The notes beneath the pieces were generated by a model. It saw only the letters and a list, made by a program, of their open reading frames with translations, did not search any database and was not told the DNA's origin. The position numbers and the translations under genes were made by a program. From positions 1 through 64,000 of the forward strand of contig CAJTTG010000008.1 in the NCBI GenBank assembly GCA_910579185.1: DNA of 64,000 bases, given 5' to 3'. Shown one piece after another: positions 42,659 through 52,273 of this stretch; position 1 is the stretch's first letter; every line of letters starts with the position of its first letter. This DNA comes from an uncultured Muribaculaceae bacterium. Its GTDB lineage: Bacteria > Bacteroidota > Bacteroidia > Bacteroidales > Muribaculaceae.

Positions 42659-44275
42659 TTATCGTATGATCATTTCTGATTTTGGTTTTGAATGCTCCAT
42701 GAATTTTACTGGCCGTTGCCAGAACCAATCCGGATCAGTAGTGATATAATGTGCGTTCTTATAATTACTTCCCTGTGGCACAAGAGCCCCGATATAGCCT
42801 TGCATGTGGTTTGATTTTCCTTCCGGCTCTGATTGGTTCAGCAGATTAGCGGAGATGATATACAGATTCTTCGCCATGTAATTATCTAAATAGTCTTCTT
42901 TCGTCTCAGCACTCTGATTGTTCCAGTTTGCATCTGAATTAAGGCTCAACGGAAGATCATGTTGCAGACGGTATCTGACTTCTCCGGGATGAAGCAGGAG
43001 ACCGTTTTCATCAGTAACATAAGCTGCGAAAGTAGGGTCTACCCAAATCCATTTATCAAGGGATTCACTCCAGGCAATACAGATAACGTGACAGTCACCA
43101 TCGCTATCCCATCGCTTCGATTCGCAGGTTAAGTAACGGGAGGGGATTCCCTCGGCAAGAAGTGCTTCCGTAAGGGATATAGCCAATGCACGGCAATTGT
43201 AGCCGCAACTGTCACGGAGGGCAGAATAATATATGTTTTTTAAATTGCGTGGCCCATCAGGAAATCCGTTACTTCCGTCATGCCGGATGTTATTATGTAC
43301 CCAATAGAGCAGATTCTTTATCCTGCTGACATCATCTCCGCATCCGGCTATGCTGTCAAGATTGAAATGGAGGCGCGTTTCAGTAAGCAATGAGTCTGTT
43401 GGCAATACGTAGGTGAACTGAGGCTTTTTAATAGTGTCAACGGCATATGCAGGTGATTCTTTCAGGACTTCAAGCATTGTCTTGACGTCATCTCCATGGT
43501 TCCAGGCAAAGGCCATTGCCGACCTCAGTGAGTCGGAGATCGCTACACATCCGAGCGAATCAAGAACAGGAAGCAGAATCTTCGCATCATCATAGGCACT
43601 TCTTCTCATCCATTTATTGTCACCGCGTGCAGTCAAAACCTGCGATTGCCATCCGGCCAAATCTTTCAACTGCTCCATAAGAAGAGGATCGTTCTTTATC
43701 CGACTGAGATCGGATGGAGGAGTCAGACTATCGTTATAGGCCTTTATTATAGCACCATTTATCGTATAGTTTCTGAACTTTGGCGTCTTTTCATCCGGAA
43801 ACGAGCCGAGATAAAAATCGGCGACCAAGCCATTGAACAGTACACTGTCAAGCTGAGGGCAGTCGTATTTGAAACTCGGGCCTCCTGAGCTTGAAACAGG
43901 ACCATTGAATACAACCTTACGCAATTTCGGGCAATGTCCGACAAACCAACAATCGAAATGACCGACAAGACCGTTAACAACTATTTCTTCAAGATTCTGC
44001 ATTCCACCGAAAGTTCCACCCGGAATATAGTCAACACTATTGAGGGTTACTTTACGCAAGTTGGGGAAATCATAATCACCAAGCTTTACAAATGTCCCCA
44101 TATCAGGAAACGTTATTTCCTCCGCATACTTATCAAAATAAAGCGTATCCGGAAAAACAGCATAACCGTCCCTGATCGGATTGTCGAAATAGCCGGGATT
44201 TTTTATGGCTATTGTCTCAGCTGACGCCGATATCCCGACGAAGATGGAGATAATGAGCAAAAGTTTGTTCTTCAT
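42659..44275 (-). CDS. Secreted transglutaminase-like protein with leucine-rich-like repeats
   Basis: 538 residues from the ATG at 44275 (the TTG-like longer start is less likely). Signal peptide MKNKLLLIISIFVGISASA. Residues of about 25-180 have repeated turns such as FPNLRKVTLNSVDYIPGGTF and CPKLRKVVFNGPV, like BspA-type leucine-rich repeats. The C-terminal part holds the transglutaminase/protease-like core: RDSCGYNCRALAISLTEALL with the nucleophile Cys, DGDCHVICIAWSE with His, and WIWVDPTFAAYV with Asp. The triad is intact, so it may cleave or cross-link peptides outside the cytoplasm. The 280-residue secreted protein lies 35 bp upstream in the same operon. Confidence 0.8.
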   Translation of the reverse strand: MKNKLLLIISIFVGISASAETIAIKNPGYFDNPIRDGYAVFPDTLYFDKYAEEITFPDMGTFVKLGDYDFPNLRKVTLNSVDYIPGGTFGGMQNLEEIVVNGLVGHFDCWFVGHCPKLRKVVFNGPVSSSGGPSFKYDCPQLDSVLFNGLVADFYLGSFPDEKTPKFRNYTINGAIIKAYNDSLTPPSDLSRIKNDPLLMEQLKDLAGWQSQVLTARGDNKWMRRSAYDDAKILLPVLDSLGCVAISDSLRSAMAFAWNHGDDVKTMLEVLKESPAYAVDTIKKPQFTYVLPTDSLLTETRLHFNLDSIAGCGDDVSRIKNLLYWVHNNIRHDGSNGFPDGPRNLKNIYYSALRDSCGYNCRALAISLTEALLAEGIPSRYLTCESKRWDSDGDCHVICIAWSESLDKWIWVDPTFAAYVTDENGLLLHPGEVRYRLQHDLPLSLNSDANWNNQSAETKEDYLDNYMAKNLYIISANLLNQSEPEGKSNHMQGYIGALVPQGSNYKNAHYITTDPDWFWQRPVKFMEHSKPKSEMIIR

Positions 44276-44310
44276 TGTTGTATTTGTTTCCTTGTTGGTC
44301 AATAGATTCT

Positions 44311-45153
44311 TTATTGCAATCCCGGTCTCGGCTGTGGAACAAATTCAATCCACTCCAGAATATCATCATCTGCGGCAGCAGGTTCATAGATATATTCTTC
44401 CCCACAACCATTCAGAACGATACGTCTTGGGGCACATGACACCAAAGACCAGTAAATGCCCTCATTGGAGAAAACACATGTGTTAGGGTTGAACTTAGAA
44501 GCATCAATATCAGGCAAATTTCTCAAGAGCTTGTAGTTGTCAGGAGCGGAATAATGGGTGTATTCACCAGTATTCATGTTCTTCATCATACGGATATTCT
44601 GAAGAAAAACCGATCCTTTATTGGTGTGGCGGAGTGAAGCCGCACGAATATACGACATCCCCGGGCTGATCATATACATGAAGGAATTATTATTAGTGTC
44701 AATCATCACATGGCAAAAATCCCCGTCAAGCATAATCACTCTTGTCCCTAACTGCCACTGTTGAAGACAATCGGCGACATTGAAAGAGGATGCCTCGAAC
44801 AGTCTGTATGGCTCAACGACATTGATATTCTCGATCAGATACATCGGCTCCCCATTTACCCTGATGGAATTTCCGTCAACGTCCACATTCAAAGGTTCGA
44901 CCTCACAGATAAGGATTGTATCCGGTGTGAACACCGTGGTGCGGTTGACATTCCGGCTTGGGATTATCAATGTGGCAGATTTCTGGTCAAGGCTGTCATT
45001 ACGTGTGAAATATATCAGAACCGAGTCGGTCTGCACAAACTCCGAAGATGCGTTAGCCCACACTCCCTTTGCGCCGGGGTTAAGATTAGGCGCGGCCAAT
45101 GAAGCCATCACAGCCGACAGCCCCAACAATAGCATTGCAATAGACTTTTTCAT
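44311..45153 (-). CDS. Secreted protein of unknown function
   Basis: 280 residues. Signal peptide MKKSIAMLLLGLSAVMASLA with cleavage near AAP. The mature part is beta-rich with no motif that I recognise; two Cys pairs and several aromatic phrases (GDFCHVMIDTNNNSFMYMIS, then NPNTCVFSNEGIYWSLVSC) are visible. It is the first gene of a two-gene unit with the transglutaminase-like protein (35 bp gap), so the two probably act together outside the cytoplasm. The function is open. Confidence 0.7.
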   Translation of the reverse strand: MKKSIAMLLLGLSAVMASLAAPNLNPGAKGVWANASSEFVQTDSVLIYFTRNDSLDQKSATLIIPSRNVNRTTVFTPDTILICEVEPLNVDVDGNSIRVNGEPMYLIENINVVEPYRLFEASSFNVADCLQQWQLGTRVIMLDGDFCHVMIDTNNNSFMYMISPGMSYIRAASLRHTNKGSVFLQNIRMMKNMNTGEYTHYSAPDNYKLLRNLPDIDASKFNPNTCVFSNEGIYWSLVSCAPRRIVLNGCGEEYIYEPAAADDDILEWIEFVPQPRPGLQ

Positions 45154-45260
45154 GTGATAATCTTATTTTTTCAAAATAATCCGAGGTTCCACAATCCGGT
45201 TCATGCAGCCCCAAAAACAAAATAATGACTGAAAATCCTATGATTAACAGTCACTATCAG

Positions 45261-45342
45261 TACCCAGACCCGGGATCGAACCGGGATGGATTGCTCCACT
45301 GGTGTTTGAGACCAGCGCGTCTACCGATTCCGCCATCTGGGC
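45261..45342 (-). tRNA. tRNA-Leu (anticodon CAA)
   Basis: 82-nt class II tRNA on the minus strand. Acceptor GCCCAGA pairs with UCUGGGU, anticodon stem CUGGU/ACCAG encloses loop CUCAAAC (CAA), there is a variable arm, and the T-arm has GGUUCGAUCC. Decodes UUG. CCA is not encoded. Promoter box at 45355-45362. Confidence 0.95.
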
Positions 45343-45354
45343 TTTTGGTAGGCG

Positions 45355-45362
45355 CAAAGGTA
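45355..45362 (-). promoter_or_regulatory. tRNA-Leu -7 box (TACCTTTG)
   Basis: Minus-strand TAnnTTTG match, 13 bp upstream of the tRNA 5' end. Confidence 0.65.
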
Positions 45363-45458
45363 AGGATTCTTTTCTGTTTCCGCAACAGTTCATCAGCTTT
45401 TTTAGCCATCTAAGTGCGTTTTTTGGCCAAATAATTGGATATAACACGGATTTTTCAT

Positions 45459-45466
45459 TAAGTTTG
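45459..45466 (+). promoter_or_regulatory. glgB -7 box (TAAGTTTG)
   Basis: Plus-strand TAnnTTTG match, 76 bp upstream of the glgB start. Confidence 0.5.
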
Positions 45467-45541
45467 TAGTTGTAACGCCGGAACTTTTCCACAGGCGTTT
45501 GTTATACTATCCGAATTTATCCTCATAGACCGCATCATACC

Positions 45542-47647
45542 ATGCCAAAAGCCAAAAACACCTCCTCAGCCAAAACTTCGACCGCCAGGAAAACGGCCGC
45601 AAAAGCGAAAACAACGACACGGCGACGCGCCCCAAGACTCAACATACTCCGCAACGACCCATGGCTGGAGCCATACGCCGAAGCCATTATCGGACGCCAC
45701 GAGGATGCTGTGCGCAAGGAGCGCGAACTCACCGGACGACGCTCTCTCGACGATTTCGCCAACGCCCACAACTATTTCGGACTTCACCGATGCGCCGACG
45801 GATCATGGGTGTTCCGCGAATGGGCGCCCAATGCCTCTGCCATCACCTTGATCGGCGATTTCTCAGGCTGGCAAAGGCAGGCGCGTTATCAGATGAGCCG
45901 TATTTCCGACGACGGCACCTGGGAAATCACCCTCCCCGGCGACGCACTACACCACGGCGACCACTACAAACTGCTCGTGGAATGGCCCGGCGGCGAAGGC
46001 GAGCGCATTCCGGCCTATGCGACACGCGTGGTCCAGGACGAGCGCACAGCCATGTTCTCAGCACAGGTGTGGGATCCGCAACCCTATGAATGGAAAGTTG
46101 ACGACTTCCACCCCGACACACGGCCACTGCTGATCTATGAGTGCCATATAGGCATGGCACAGGAACGCGAAGGCGTCGGAACGTACGTTGAATTCCGCGA
46201 CAAGATACTGCCGCGCATCGCCGCCGACGGCTACAACGCCATACAGATCATGGCCATACAGGAACATCCCTACTACGGATCTTTCGGCTACCACGTGTCG
46301 AGTTTCTTCGCTGCCTCAAGCCGCTTCGGAACTCCGGAGGAACTCAAATCGCTGATCGACCGCGCCCACGAGCTCGGGATCGCTGTCATAATGGATATTG
46401 TCCACAGCCATGCCGTCAAAAACGAAGTGGAAGGGCTCGGCCGGTTCGACGGAAGCTATAACCAATACTTCCACGGCGACGGCCGCCGCGAACATCCGGC
46501 CTGGGACTCCCTGTGCTTCGACTACGGCAAAAATCAAGTGATCCACTTCCTGCTCTCCAACTGCAAATACTGGCTCGAGGAATACCGGTTCGACGGATTC
46601 CGCTTCGATGGCGTCACCTCCATGCTCTACTACAACCACGGACTCGGACAGGACTTCGGCGGCTATGGCGATTATTATAACGGCAATCAGGATGTTGATG
46701 CAATCACATATCTCACGCTCGCCAACCTGCTGATCCACCGCATAAATCCGCAAGCCATAACGATTGCCGAGGAGATGAGCGGCATGCCCGGACTCGCCAT
46801 TCCATTCAAAGACGGAGGCATTGGCTTCGACTACCGCATGGCAATGGGAATCCCCGACTACTGGATCAAGACATTGAAAGAAAAGAAAGACGAGGACTGG
46901 CACCCGACATCCATATTCTGGGAACTGACCAACCGTCGCGCCGATGAAAAGACCATATCCTACGTCGAAAGCCACGACCAGGCTCTTGTCGGCGACAAAA
47001 CCGTCATATTCCGGCTTATCGATGAAAAGATGTACTGGCACATGATGGTCGATGACAATGACATGACCGTGGCCCGCGGAATAGCACTCCACAAGATGAT
47101 ACGCCTCGTGACGGCCGCCACCATCAACGGCGGATACCTCAACTTCATGGGCAATGAATTCGGCCACCCGGAATGGATCGACTTCCCACGCGAAGGCAAC
47201 GGCTGGAGCTACAAATATGCCCGTCGTCAGTGGGATCTTGTCGACCGCAAGGATCTGAAATATCAGTTCCTCAACAACTTCGACAACGCCATGATCTCGC
47301 TCATCTCAGATGTCTACAACTTCCAGGCGCTACCGGTAGTCAAGCTATGGGAGAAAGACTCCGACCAGGTGCTTGCTTTCCGTCGCGGTGACCTGATTTT
47401 CGTGTTCAATTTCAACCCCTCGGAATCTTTTGCCGACTATGGCATCCTGACACCTCCCGGCGAATACGAAGTTGTCCTCTCGAGCGACGATCCGGAATTT
47501 GGAGGCTACGGCAACATCGACCTCGGCGTGCACCATTTCACCCAGCCCGATCCATTGTACACCCCCCATGGCGTGGCATGGCTCAAACTATATCTGCCGG
47601 CACGTTCGGCTCAGGTACTCCGTCTGCGACGTGGAAGAAAGAGATAG
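45542..47647 (+). CDS. glgB: 1,4-alpha-glucan branching enzyme with a basic N-terminal tail
   Basis: 701 residues, GH13 enzyme that makes alpha-1,6 branches in glycogen. After a Lys/Ala/Thr/Arg-rich tail (about 1-31: SSAKTSTARKTAAKAKTTTR), the usual start NDPWLEPYAEAI follows, then a CBM48 domain (WVFREWAPNASAITLIGDFS), and the GH13 barrel with GFRFDGVTSML (nucleophile Asp), TIAEEMSGMPG (acid/base Glu) and SYVESHDQALVGD (third acid). Eukaryotic-type branching enzymes and this family share the layout. The tail has no counterpart in the common form of the enzyme, as I recall it. No other glycogen gene is in the window. Confidence 0.93.
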   Translation: MPKAKNTSSAKTSTARKTAAKAKTTTRRRAPRLNILRNDPWLEPYAEAIIGRHEDAVRKERELTGRRSLDDFANAHNYFGLHRCADGSWVFREWAPNASAITLIGDFSGWQRQARYQMSRISDDGTWEITLPGDALHHGDHYKLLVEWPGGEGERIPAYATRVVQDERTAMFSAQVWDPQPYEWKVDDFHPDTRPLLIYECHIGMAQEREGVGTYVEFRDKILPRIAADGYNAIQIMAIQEHPYYGSFGYHVSSFFAASSRFGTPEELKSLIDRAHELGIAVIMDIVHSHAVKNEVEGLGRFDGSYNQYFHGDGRREHPAWDSLCFDYGKNQVIHFLLSNCKYWLEEYRFDGFRFDGVTSMLYYNHGLGQDFGGYGDYYNGNQDVDAITYLTLANLLIHRINPQAITIAEEMSGMPGLAIPFKDGGIGFDYRMAMGIPDYWIKTLKEKKDEDWHPTSIFWELTNRRADEKTISYVESHDQALVGDKTVIFRLIDEKMYWHMMVDDNDMTVARGIALHKMIRLVTAATINGGYLNFMGNEFGHPEWIDFPREGNGWSYKYARRQWDLVDRKDLKYQFLNNFDNAMISLISDVYNFQALPVVKLWEKDSDQVLAFRRGDLIFVFNFNPSESFADYGILTPPGEYEVVLSSDDPEFGGYGNIDLGVHHFTQPDPLYTPHGVAWLKLYLPARSAQVLRLRRGRKR

Positions 47648-47760
47648 ACGCGAAGCTGAAAACGCCCCGAAATTAGCTCCCGAAACATCGCCGGACTGCA
47701 TTTCTGATGTCATTTCGGCATGTTTTTTCCACAGATTGATGAATATTCGATTTTTTGCAT

Positions 47761-47768
47761 TATCTTTG
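47761..47768 (+). promoter_or_regulatory. psd -7 box (TATCTTTG)
   Basis: TAnnTTTG match, 33 bp before the GTG start of psd. Confidence 0.6.
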
Positions 47769-47800
47769 CAAATTAGAACAACCATAAGCCCAAAAACACC

Positions 47801-48475
47801 GTGAAGATACATCGCGAAGGAACAAACATTCTGGTGATACTGCTGGCAATGCTGGCAGTCATCAATGTGCCTGCATGGATGTTCATCCGGCCTATGGCTA
47901 TTCCGATTGCTTTCACAGCAATCTCCACCATCCTGTTCCTCTTGGTGCTCAACTTCTTCCGCTCACCAAGACGCCATTTCCCCGGCAACCGCGACAGAGT
48001 GGTCGTATCGTCGGTCGACGGAACGGTAGTTGCACTTGAACGCACATTTGAAAGCGAATATCTGCAACGCGAGGTTATCCAGCTCTCTGTGTTCATGACC
48101 GTGTTCAACGTCCACGCCAACTGGTATCCCGTCGACGGAACGGTAGAGCTTGTGCGCCATCATGCAGGACGTTTTCTCTCGGCCTACCTCCCGAAATCGA
48201 GCACTGAGAACGAACGCTCCACCGTGGTGATCCGCACCGATTGCGGACGCGAGATCCTCGTGCGACAGATCGCAGGAGCGGTCGCTCGGCGAATAGTCAC
48301 CTATGCCGAGCCGGGCGAACGTGCCTCCATCGAGGACCACATGGGCTTCATCAAATTCGGTTCGCGAGTCGACATCTATCTGCCGCTCGACACAGAAATC
48401 TACGTCAAGATAGGCGACAAGACCGTTGGTGGCGTGACTGAGATCGCCCGTCTCGCACCCCTCAAAACTCCCTGA
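47801..48475 (+). CDS. psd: Phosphatidylserine decarboxylase (short membrane form)
   Basis: 224 residues from a GTG start (ATG alternatives would lose the membrane helix). Converts phosphatidylserine to phosphatidylethanolamine. Two hydrophobic segments near the N-terminus (about 10-50) anchor it. VHANWYPVDGTVE resembles the substrate region; HMGFIKFGSRVDIYLP holds the Gly-Ser at which the chain cuts itself to form the pyruvoyl cofactor. The next gene, pssA, makes its substrate, so the pair makes PE from CDP-diacylglycerol. Confidence 0.93.
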   Translation: MKIHREGTNILVILLAMLAVINVPAWMFIRPMAIPIAFTAISTILFLLVLNFFRSPRRHFPGNRDRVVVSSVDGTVVALERTFESEYLQREVIQLSVFMTVFNVHANWYPVDGTVELVRHHAGRFLSAYLPKSSTENERSTVVIRTDCGREILVRQIAGAVARRIVTYAEPGERASIEDHMGFIKFGSRVDIYLPLDTEIYVKIGDKTVGGVTEIARLAPLKTP

Positions 48476-48510
48476 GCCACACCTGGCTCCATCAATCCCA
48501 GATTGCAAAA

Positions 48511-49221
48511 ATGTTTAGAACGATCAAAAACAGCATACCCAACACCATCACATGCCTCAACCTGATCTCCGGCGCAATAGCATGCGTGATGGCATTCCAC
48601 TACAATGAGACAATCGCCGGCCTTTCCGGCTATGAATGGGCATTCATCTGCATCGGCGCGGCAGCCATCTTTGATTTCTGCGACGGAGCCTCAGCCCGTC
48701 TGCTTCACGCTTACTCCGACCTCGGCAAGGAACTTGACTCGCTGGCCGACCTCGTAAGTTTCGGACTCGCGCCGGCCTTGCTGATGTTCAACACAATCGC
48801 TATCGCCAACAACGATCCGCTCTCCCCATGGGCTTTCATGTCGCTCTTTATTCCGGCAATGGGAGCTTTGCGACTTGCCAAATTCAACATTGACACCCGT
48901 CAGACGACATCATTCATAGGACTGCCGATTCCGGCCAACGCCATATTCTGGATCGGACTCACAAGCTGGCTCAACGTTGCCAACTTCTACCCCGGCAACT
49001 GGCTCATGGCCATAGCGATAATCGCCGTATCCCTGATGATGGTTTGCAATCTCGGCATGTTCTCCCTGAAATTCAAAAACTTCAGCATCAAGGAAAATGC
49101 CCTGCGGTTCATTATCATCATCGCAGCCATCGTCCTGACAATATGCCTCCCCGGACTTTCAGGACTGATGTGGACAATCCTCCTTTACGTGCTTCTGTCC
49201 GCCTTCGCTCCGCGGAAATAA
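48511..49221 (+). CDS. pssA: CDP-diacylglycerol-serine O-phosphatidyltransferase
   Basis: 236 residues, about seven or eight membrane helices. The CDP-alcohol phosphotransferase motif DGASARLLHAYSDLGKELD followed by SLAD has the full D-G-x2-A-R-x8-G-x3-D-x3-D pattern at about 56-78. It makes phosphatidylserine from CDP-diacylglycerol and serine. It follows psd by 35 bp and precedes a DUF4834-type gene. Confidence 0.95.
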   Translation: MFRTIKNSIPNTITCLNLISGAIACVMAFHYNETIAGLSGYEWAFICIGAAAIFDFCDGASARLLHAYSDLGKELDSLADLVSFGLAPALLMFNTIAIANNDPLSPWAFMSLFIPAMGALRLAKFNIDTRQTTSFIGLPIPANAIFWIGLTSWLNVANFYPGNWLMAIAIIAVSLMMVCNLGMFSLKFKNFSIKENALRFIIIIAAIVLTICLPGLSGLMWTILLYVLLSAFAPRK

Positions 49222-49278
49222 GCTCCGGACACACCGGAATTTTTTCTTATCCTCAATCTTAATTCACACGCCACAACT

Positions 49279-49635
49279 ATGGGAACTTTCCTCTTAGCTC
49301 TATTCATAATCTTCATTGTCATACCCCTGTGCCGCGTCGCGTGGACCGTCTACAAGCTCCGCCGCGACACACGGAAAGCCTTCAACCGGTTCCAGAGCGG
49401 CATGAACAATCAGGCTCGTGAACGCCAACGCGAAAACCGCCCTGCCGGATGGCAGACGCCACACAAAGAAAAGAAAATTGACAGATCGCAGGGAGAATAC
49501 ATTGAATACGAAGAACTCAGCGTAACCGAATCCACCACCACAACCACCACCGCCGACGGCGAAACAACGGCCACAATCGAAGAAACCGAGACCGACCGCC
49601 GCATCGTCGACGTTGAATGGGAAGACATTCGCTGA
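49279..49635 (+). CDS. DUF4834-type small membrane protein
   Basis: 118 residues with one N-terminal membrane helix (FLLALFIIFIVIPLCRVAW) and a charged tail rich in Glu, Thr and Arg, including a run of Thr-Thr-Thr (STTTTTTADGETT). Genes of this shape sit after pssA in Bacteroidales genomes, as I recall them, under the name DUF4834. The function is unknown. It is followed by a DUF2461 gene after 35 bp of pyrimidine-rich spacer. Confidence 0.65.
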   Translation: MGTFLLALFIIFIVIPLCRVAWTVYKLRRDTRKAFNRFQSGMNNQARERQRENRPAGWQTPHKEKKIDRSQGEYIEYEELSVTESTTTTTTADGETTATIEETETDRRIVDVEWEDIR

Positions 49636-49670
49636 CCCTCCTAAACTCTCCAACTCTCTAACCCTCCATC

Positions 49671-50342
49671 ATGTCATACATCCCTGAACTATACGACTTT
49701 TTCACACAACTGAGCCAGAACAACGACCGTCAATGGTTTGCCGCCAACCGTGACCGCTACCAACGGCTTCGCGAACTTTGGCTTGCCGACATTGACCGGC
49801 TAATATCAGCCATGGCCGAATGGGATCCGCAACTCGCATCCCTGACCGCACGATCCTGCGCCTACCGATTCAACCGCGACACCCGTTTCTCGCTCGACAA
49901 ATCGCCCTACAAGACCTTCTTCTCCGCCGCCATCAGCCCGTGGGGAAAGAAATCCATGCATGCAGGCTACTACATTGAGATCGGAATACCAACATCCTAC
50001 GATCAGGGACTCTACGGCGGAATGTGGTGTCTCGACTCCCCGGCATTGAAGAAATTGCGCCACGCCATTGTCGACAACATTGAGGAATGGGAAGAGATAA
50101 TATCCGCGCCCGACATGCAGCGCGACTTTCCCGGATGGTGTTCCAACACCCTGAAAACCATCCCCAAAGGATGGGATCGCAACCATCCACAGGCTGAATA
50201 CCTGCGCATGACAAACTACGGCAAATTCCACCCCTGCACGCGCGATTTCTACCTCAATCCCGACTGGCCGCAGCGTGCCGCCGACCTCTTCCATGCCCTC
50301 CGCCCGTTCATCGACTTCCTCAACTATTCGCTCGACGAATAG
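49671..50342 (+). CDS. DUF2461 domain protein
   Basis: 223 residues, a cytoplasmic protein of unknown function. The start YDFFTQLSQNNDRQWFAANR and the phrase RFNRDTRFSLDKSPYKTFF are signatures of DUF2461 (TIGR02453), and GGMWCLDSPALKKLRHAI is also family-like. Many bacteria have it as a single-copy gene; no reaction is known to me. It lies between the lipid genes and lysS. Confidence 0.85.
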   Translation: MSYIPELYDFFTQLSQNNDRQWFAANRDRYQRLRELWLADIDRLISAMAEWDPQLASLTARSCAYRFNRDTRFSLDKSPYKTFFSAAISPWGKKSMHAGYYIEIGIPTSYDQGLYGGMWCLDSPALKKLRHAIVDNIEEWEEIISAPDMQRDFPGWCSNTLKTIPKGWDRNHPQAEYLRMTNYGKFHPCTRDFYLNPDWPQRAADLFHALRPFIDFLNYSLDE

Positions 50343-50416
50343 CCGGTTTCAACACGCATTCCATCACCCCGACCCATTGCCATAAAAATAATCTTTCGCA
50401 TTACGCGATTTTTCAC

Positions 50417-50424
50417 TAAATTTG
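50417..50424 (+). promoter_or_regulatory. lysS -7 box (TAAATTTG)
   Basis: TAnnTTTG match, 36 bp before the lysS ATG. Confidence 0.6.
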
Positions 50425-50459
50425 TAACTTCAAAAGGAATACAAATTAAAAATCGAAAT

Positions 50460-52217
50460 ATGGCAACCAACCTACTCGAACTTAGCGAACAAGAAATAGT
50501 GCGCCGCGGATCCCTCGACGAGATGCGCCGCCGCGGAATCGACCCCTATCCCGCTGCTGAATACCCTGTAACCGCCCACACCGCAGAGATCAAAGAATCT
50601 TTTGCCGACGACGCGCCACGGCGTGAAGTAGCTATCGCAGGACGTATCATGAGCCGTCGCATCATGGGTAAAGCATCATTCCTCGAAATCCAGGATGCCG
50701 ACGGACGAATCCAAGTCTACATCAGCCGCGACGACCTCTGCCCGGGCGAGGACAAGGATCAGTACAACGTAGTGTTCAAAAAGCTTCTCGATATCGGCGA
50801 CTTCGTTGGCATCAAAGGCTACGTGTTCCGCACACAGATGGGCGAGATCTCAGTTCACGCTCAGGAACTCACTGTGCTTGGTAAATCGCTCCGTCCGTTG
50901 CCAATCGTAAAGGTCAAGGATGGTGTGACCTACGACGCGTTCGACGACCCCGAACTCCGCTACCGCCGCCGCTATGTTGACCTCGTTGTCAACGACGGCG
51001 TTAAAGAAATATTCATCAAGCGCACCAAGGTCTACAATTCGATGCGCCAGTTCTTCAACTCCCATGGCTACATGGAAGTGGAGACACCCATCCTCCAGTC
51101 AATCCCCGGCGGAGCATCAGCCCGTCCGTTCATCACCCACCACAATGCCCTCGACATCCCTCTCTACCTCCGCATCGCCGATGAGCTCTACCTCAAGCGT
51201 CTGATCGTAGGCGGATTCGACGGCGTATATGAATTCTCCAAGAACTTCCGCAACGAAGGCATGGACCGCACCCACAATCCCGAGTTCACATGCATGGAGA
51301 TCTATGTGGCCTACAAGGACTACAACTGGATGATGGACTTCACCGAGCGCATGCTTGAGAAGATCTGCCTCGATGTAAACGGCACAACCGAAGTGAAAGT
51401 AGGCGACAACATCATATCATTCAAGGCTCCGTTCAAGCGCGTGACCATGATCGACTCCATCAAGGAATTCACCGGCATCGATATCACCGGCATGGACGAA
51501 GATCAGCTGCGCGACGTCTGCCGTCAGCTCGAAATCGATGTCGACCCCTCGCTTGGAAAAGGCAAACTCATCGACGAGATCTTCGGCGAAAAATGCGAAG
51601 GCCGCTACATTCAGCCTACATTCATCATCGACTACCCCATCGAAATGTCGCCTCTGACAAAACGCCACCGCGACAATCCCGAGCTCACAGAACGCTTCGA
51701 GTTGATGGTCAATGGAAAAGAGCTTGCCAACGCATACTCAGAGCTTAACGACCCGATCGACCAGTACGAGCGTTTCGTTGAGCAGATGCGACTTGGCGAG
51801 AAAGGCGACGACGAAGCAATGATCATCGACAAGGACTTCATCCGCGCCCTTGAATACGGCATGCCCCCCACATCGGGAATGGGCATTGGCATGGACCGTC
51901 TCGTGATGCTCATGACCGGACAGACAACCATCCAGGAAGTGCTGTTCTTCCCCCAGATGCGCCCTGAAAAAGTGCAGAAGCGCGACGGGGCCGAAGTGTT
52001 TGCCACTGTCGGCGTGCCCGAAGAATGGGTAGCTCCGCTCCACAAACTCGGAGTACTGACCATCCGTCAGCTTGCAACGACAGCTTCTGCCGGGAAACTA
52101 CAGCAGGATCTATGCGGACTCAACAAGAAATTCAAACTTGAGCTAACCAACCCGGCCGTTGACGCCGTCAAGGCATGGATCGAGGCTGCTGCCGCAGCAA
52201 CAGCATCGGAAGAATGA
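50460..52217 (+). CDS. lysS: Lysyl-tRNA synthetase (class II)
   Basis: 585 residues. Class II synthetase that charges tRNA-Lys. It has an N-terminal OB fold (VAIAGRIMSRRIMGKASFLE), then DPELRYRRRYVDLV, FRNEGMDRTHNPEFTCMEIY (motif 2), and PTSGMGIGMDRLVMLMT (motif 3). After the usual end (about 505) a further 75 residues (EEWVAPLHKLGVLTIRQLAT on) form a Bacteroidota-type extension. It has its own promoter and is followed by gpsA after 56 bp. Confidence 0.96.
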   Translation: MATNLLELSEQEIVRRGSLDEMRRRGIDPYPAAEYPVTAHTAEIKESFADDAPRREVAIAGRIMSRRIMGKASFLEIQDADGRIQVYISRDDLCPGEDKDQYNVVFKKLLDIGDFVGIKGYVFRTQMGEISVHAQELTVLGKSLRPLPIVKVKDGVTYDAFDDPELRYRRRYVDLVVNDGVKEIFIKRTKVYNSMRQFFNSHGYMEVETPILQSIPGGASARPFITHHNALDIPLYLRIADELYLKRLIVGGFDGVYEFSKNFRNEGMDRTHNPEFTCMEIYVAYKDYNWMMDFTERMLEKICLDVNGTTEVKVGDNIISFKAPFKRVTMIDSIKEFTGIDITGMDEDQLRDVCRQLEIDVDPSLGKGKLIDEIFGEKCEGRYIQPTFIIDYPIEMSPLTKRHRDNPELTERFELMVNGKELANAYSELNDPIDQYERFVEQMRLGEKGDDEAMIIDKDFIRALEYGMPPTSGMGIGMDRLVMLMTGQTTIQEVLFFPQMRPEKVQKRDGAEVFATVGVPEEWVAPLHKLGVLTIRQLATTASAGKLQQDLCGLNKKFKLELTNPAVDAVKAWIEAAAAATASEE

Positions 52218-52273
52218 TCCATGAGATGAACCATTCTTTGTCAGAAAACGTTTAATCCCTACGATCAAGTCCT

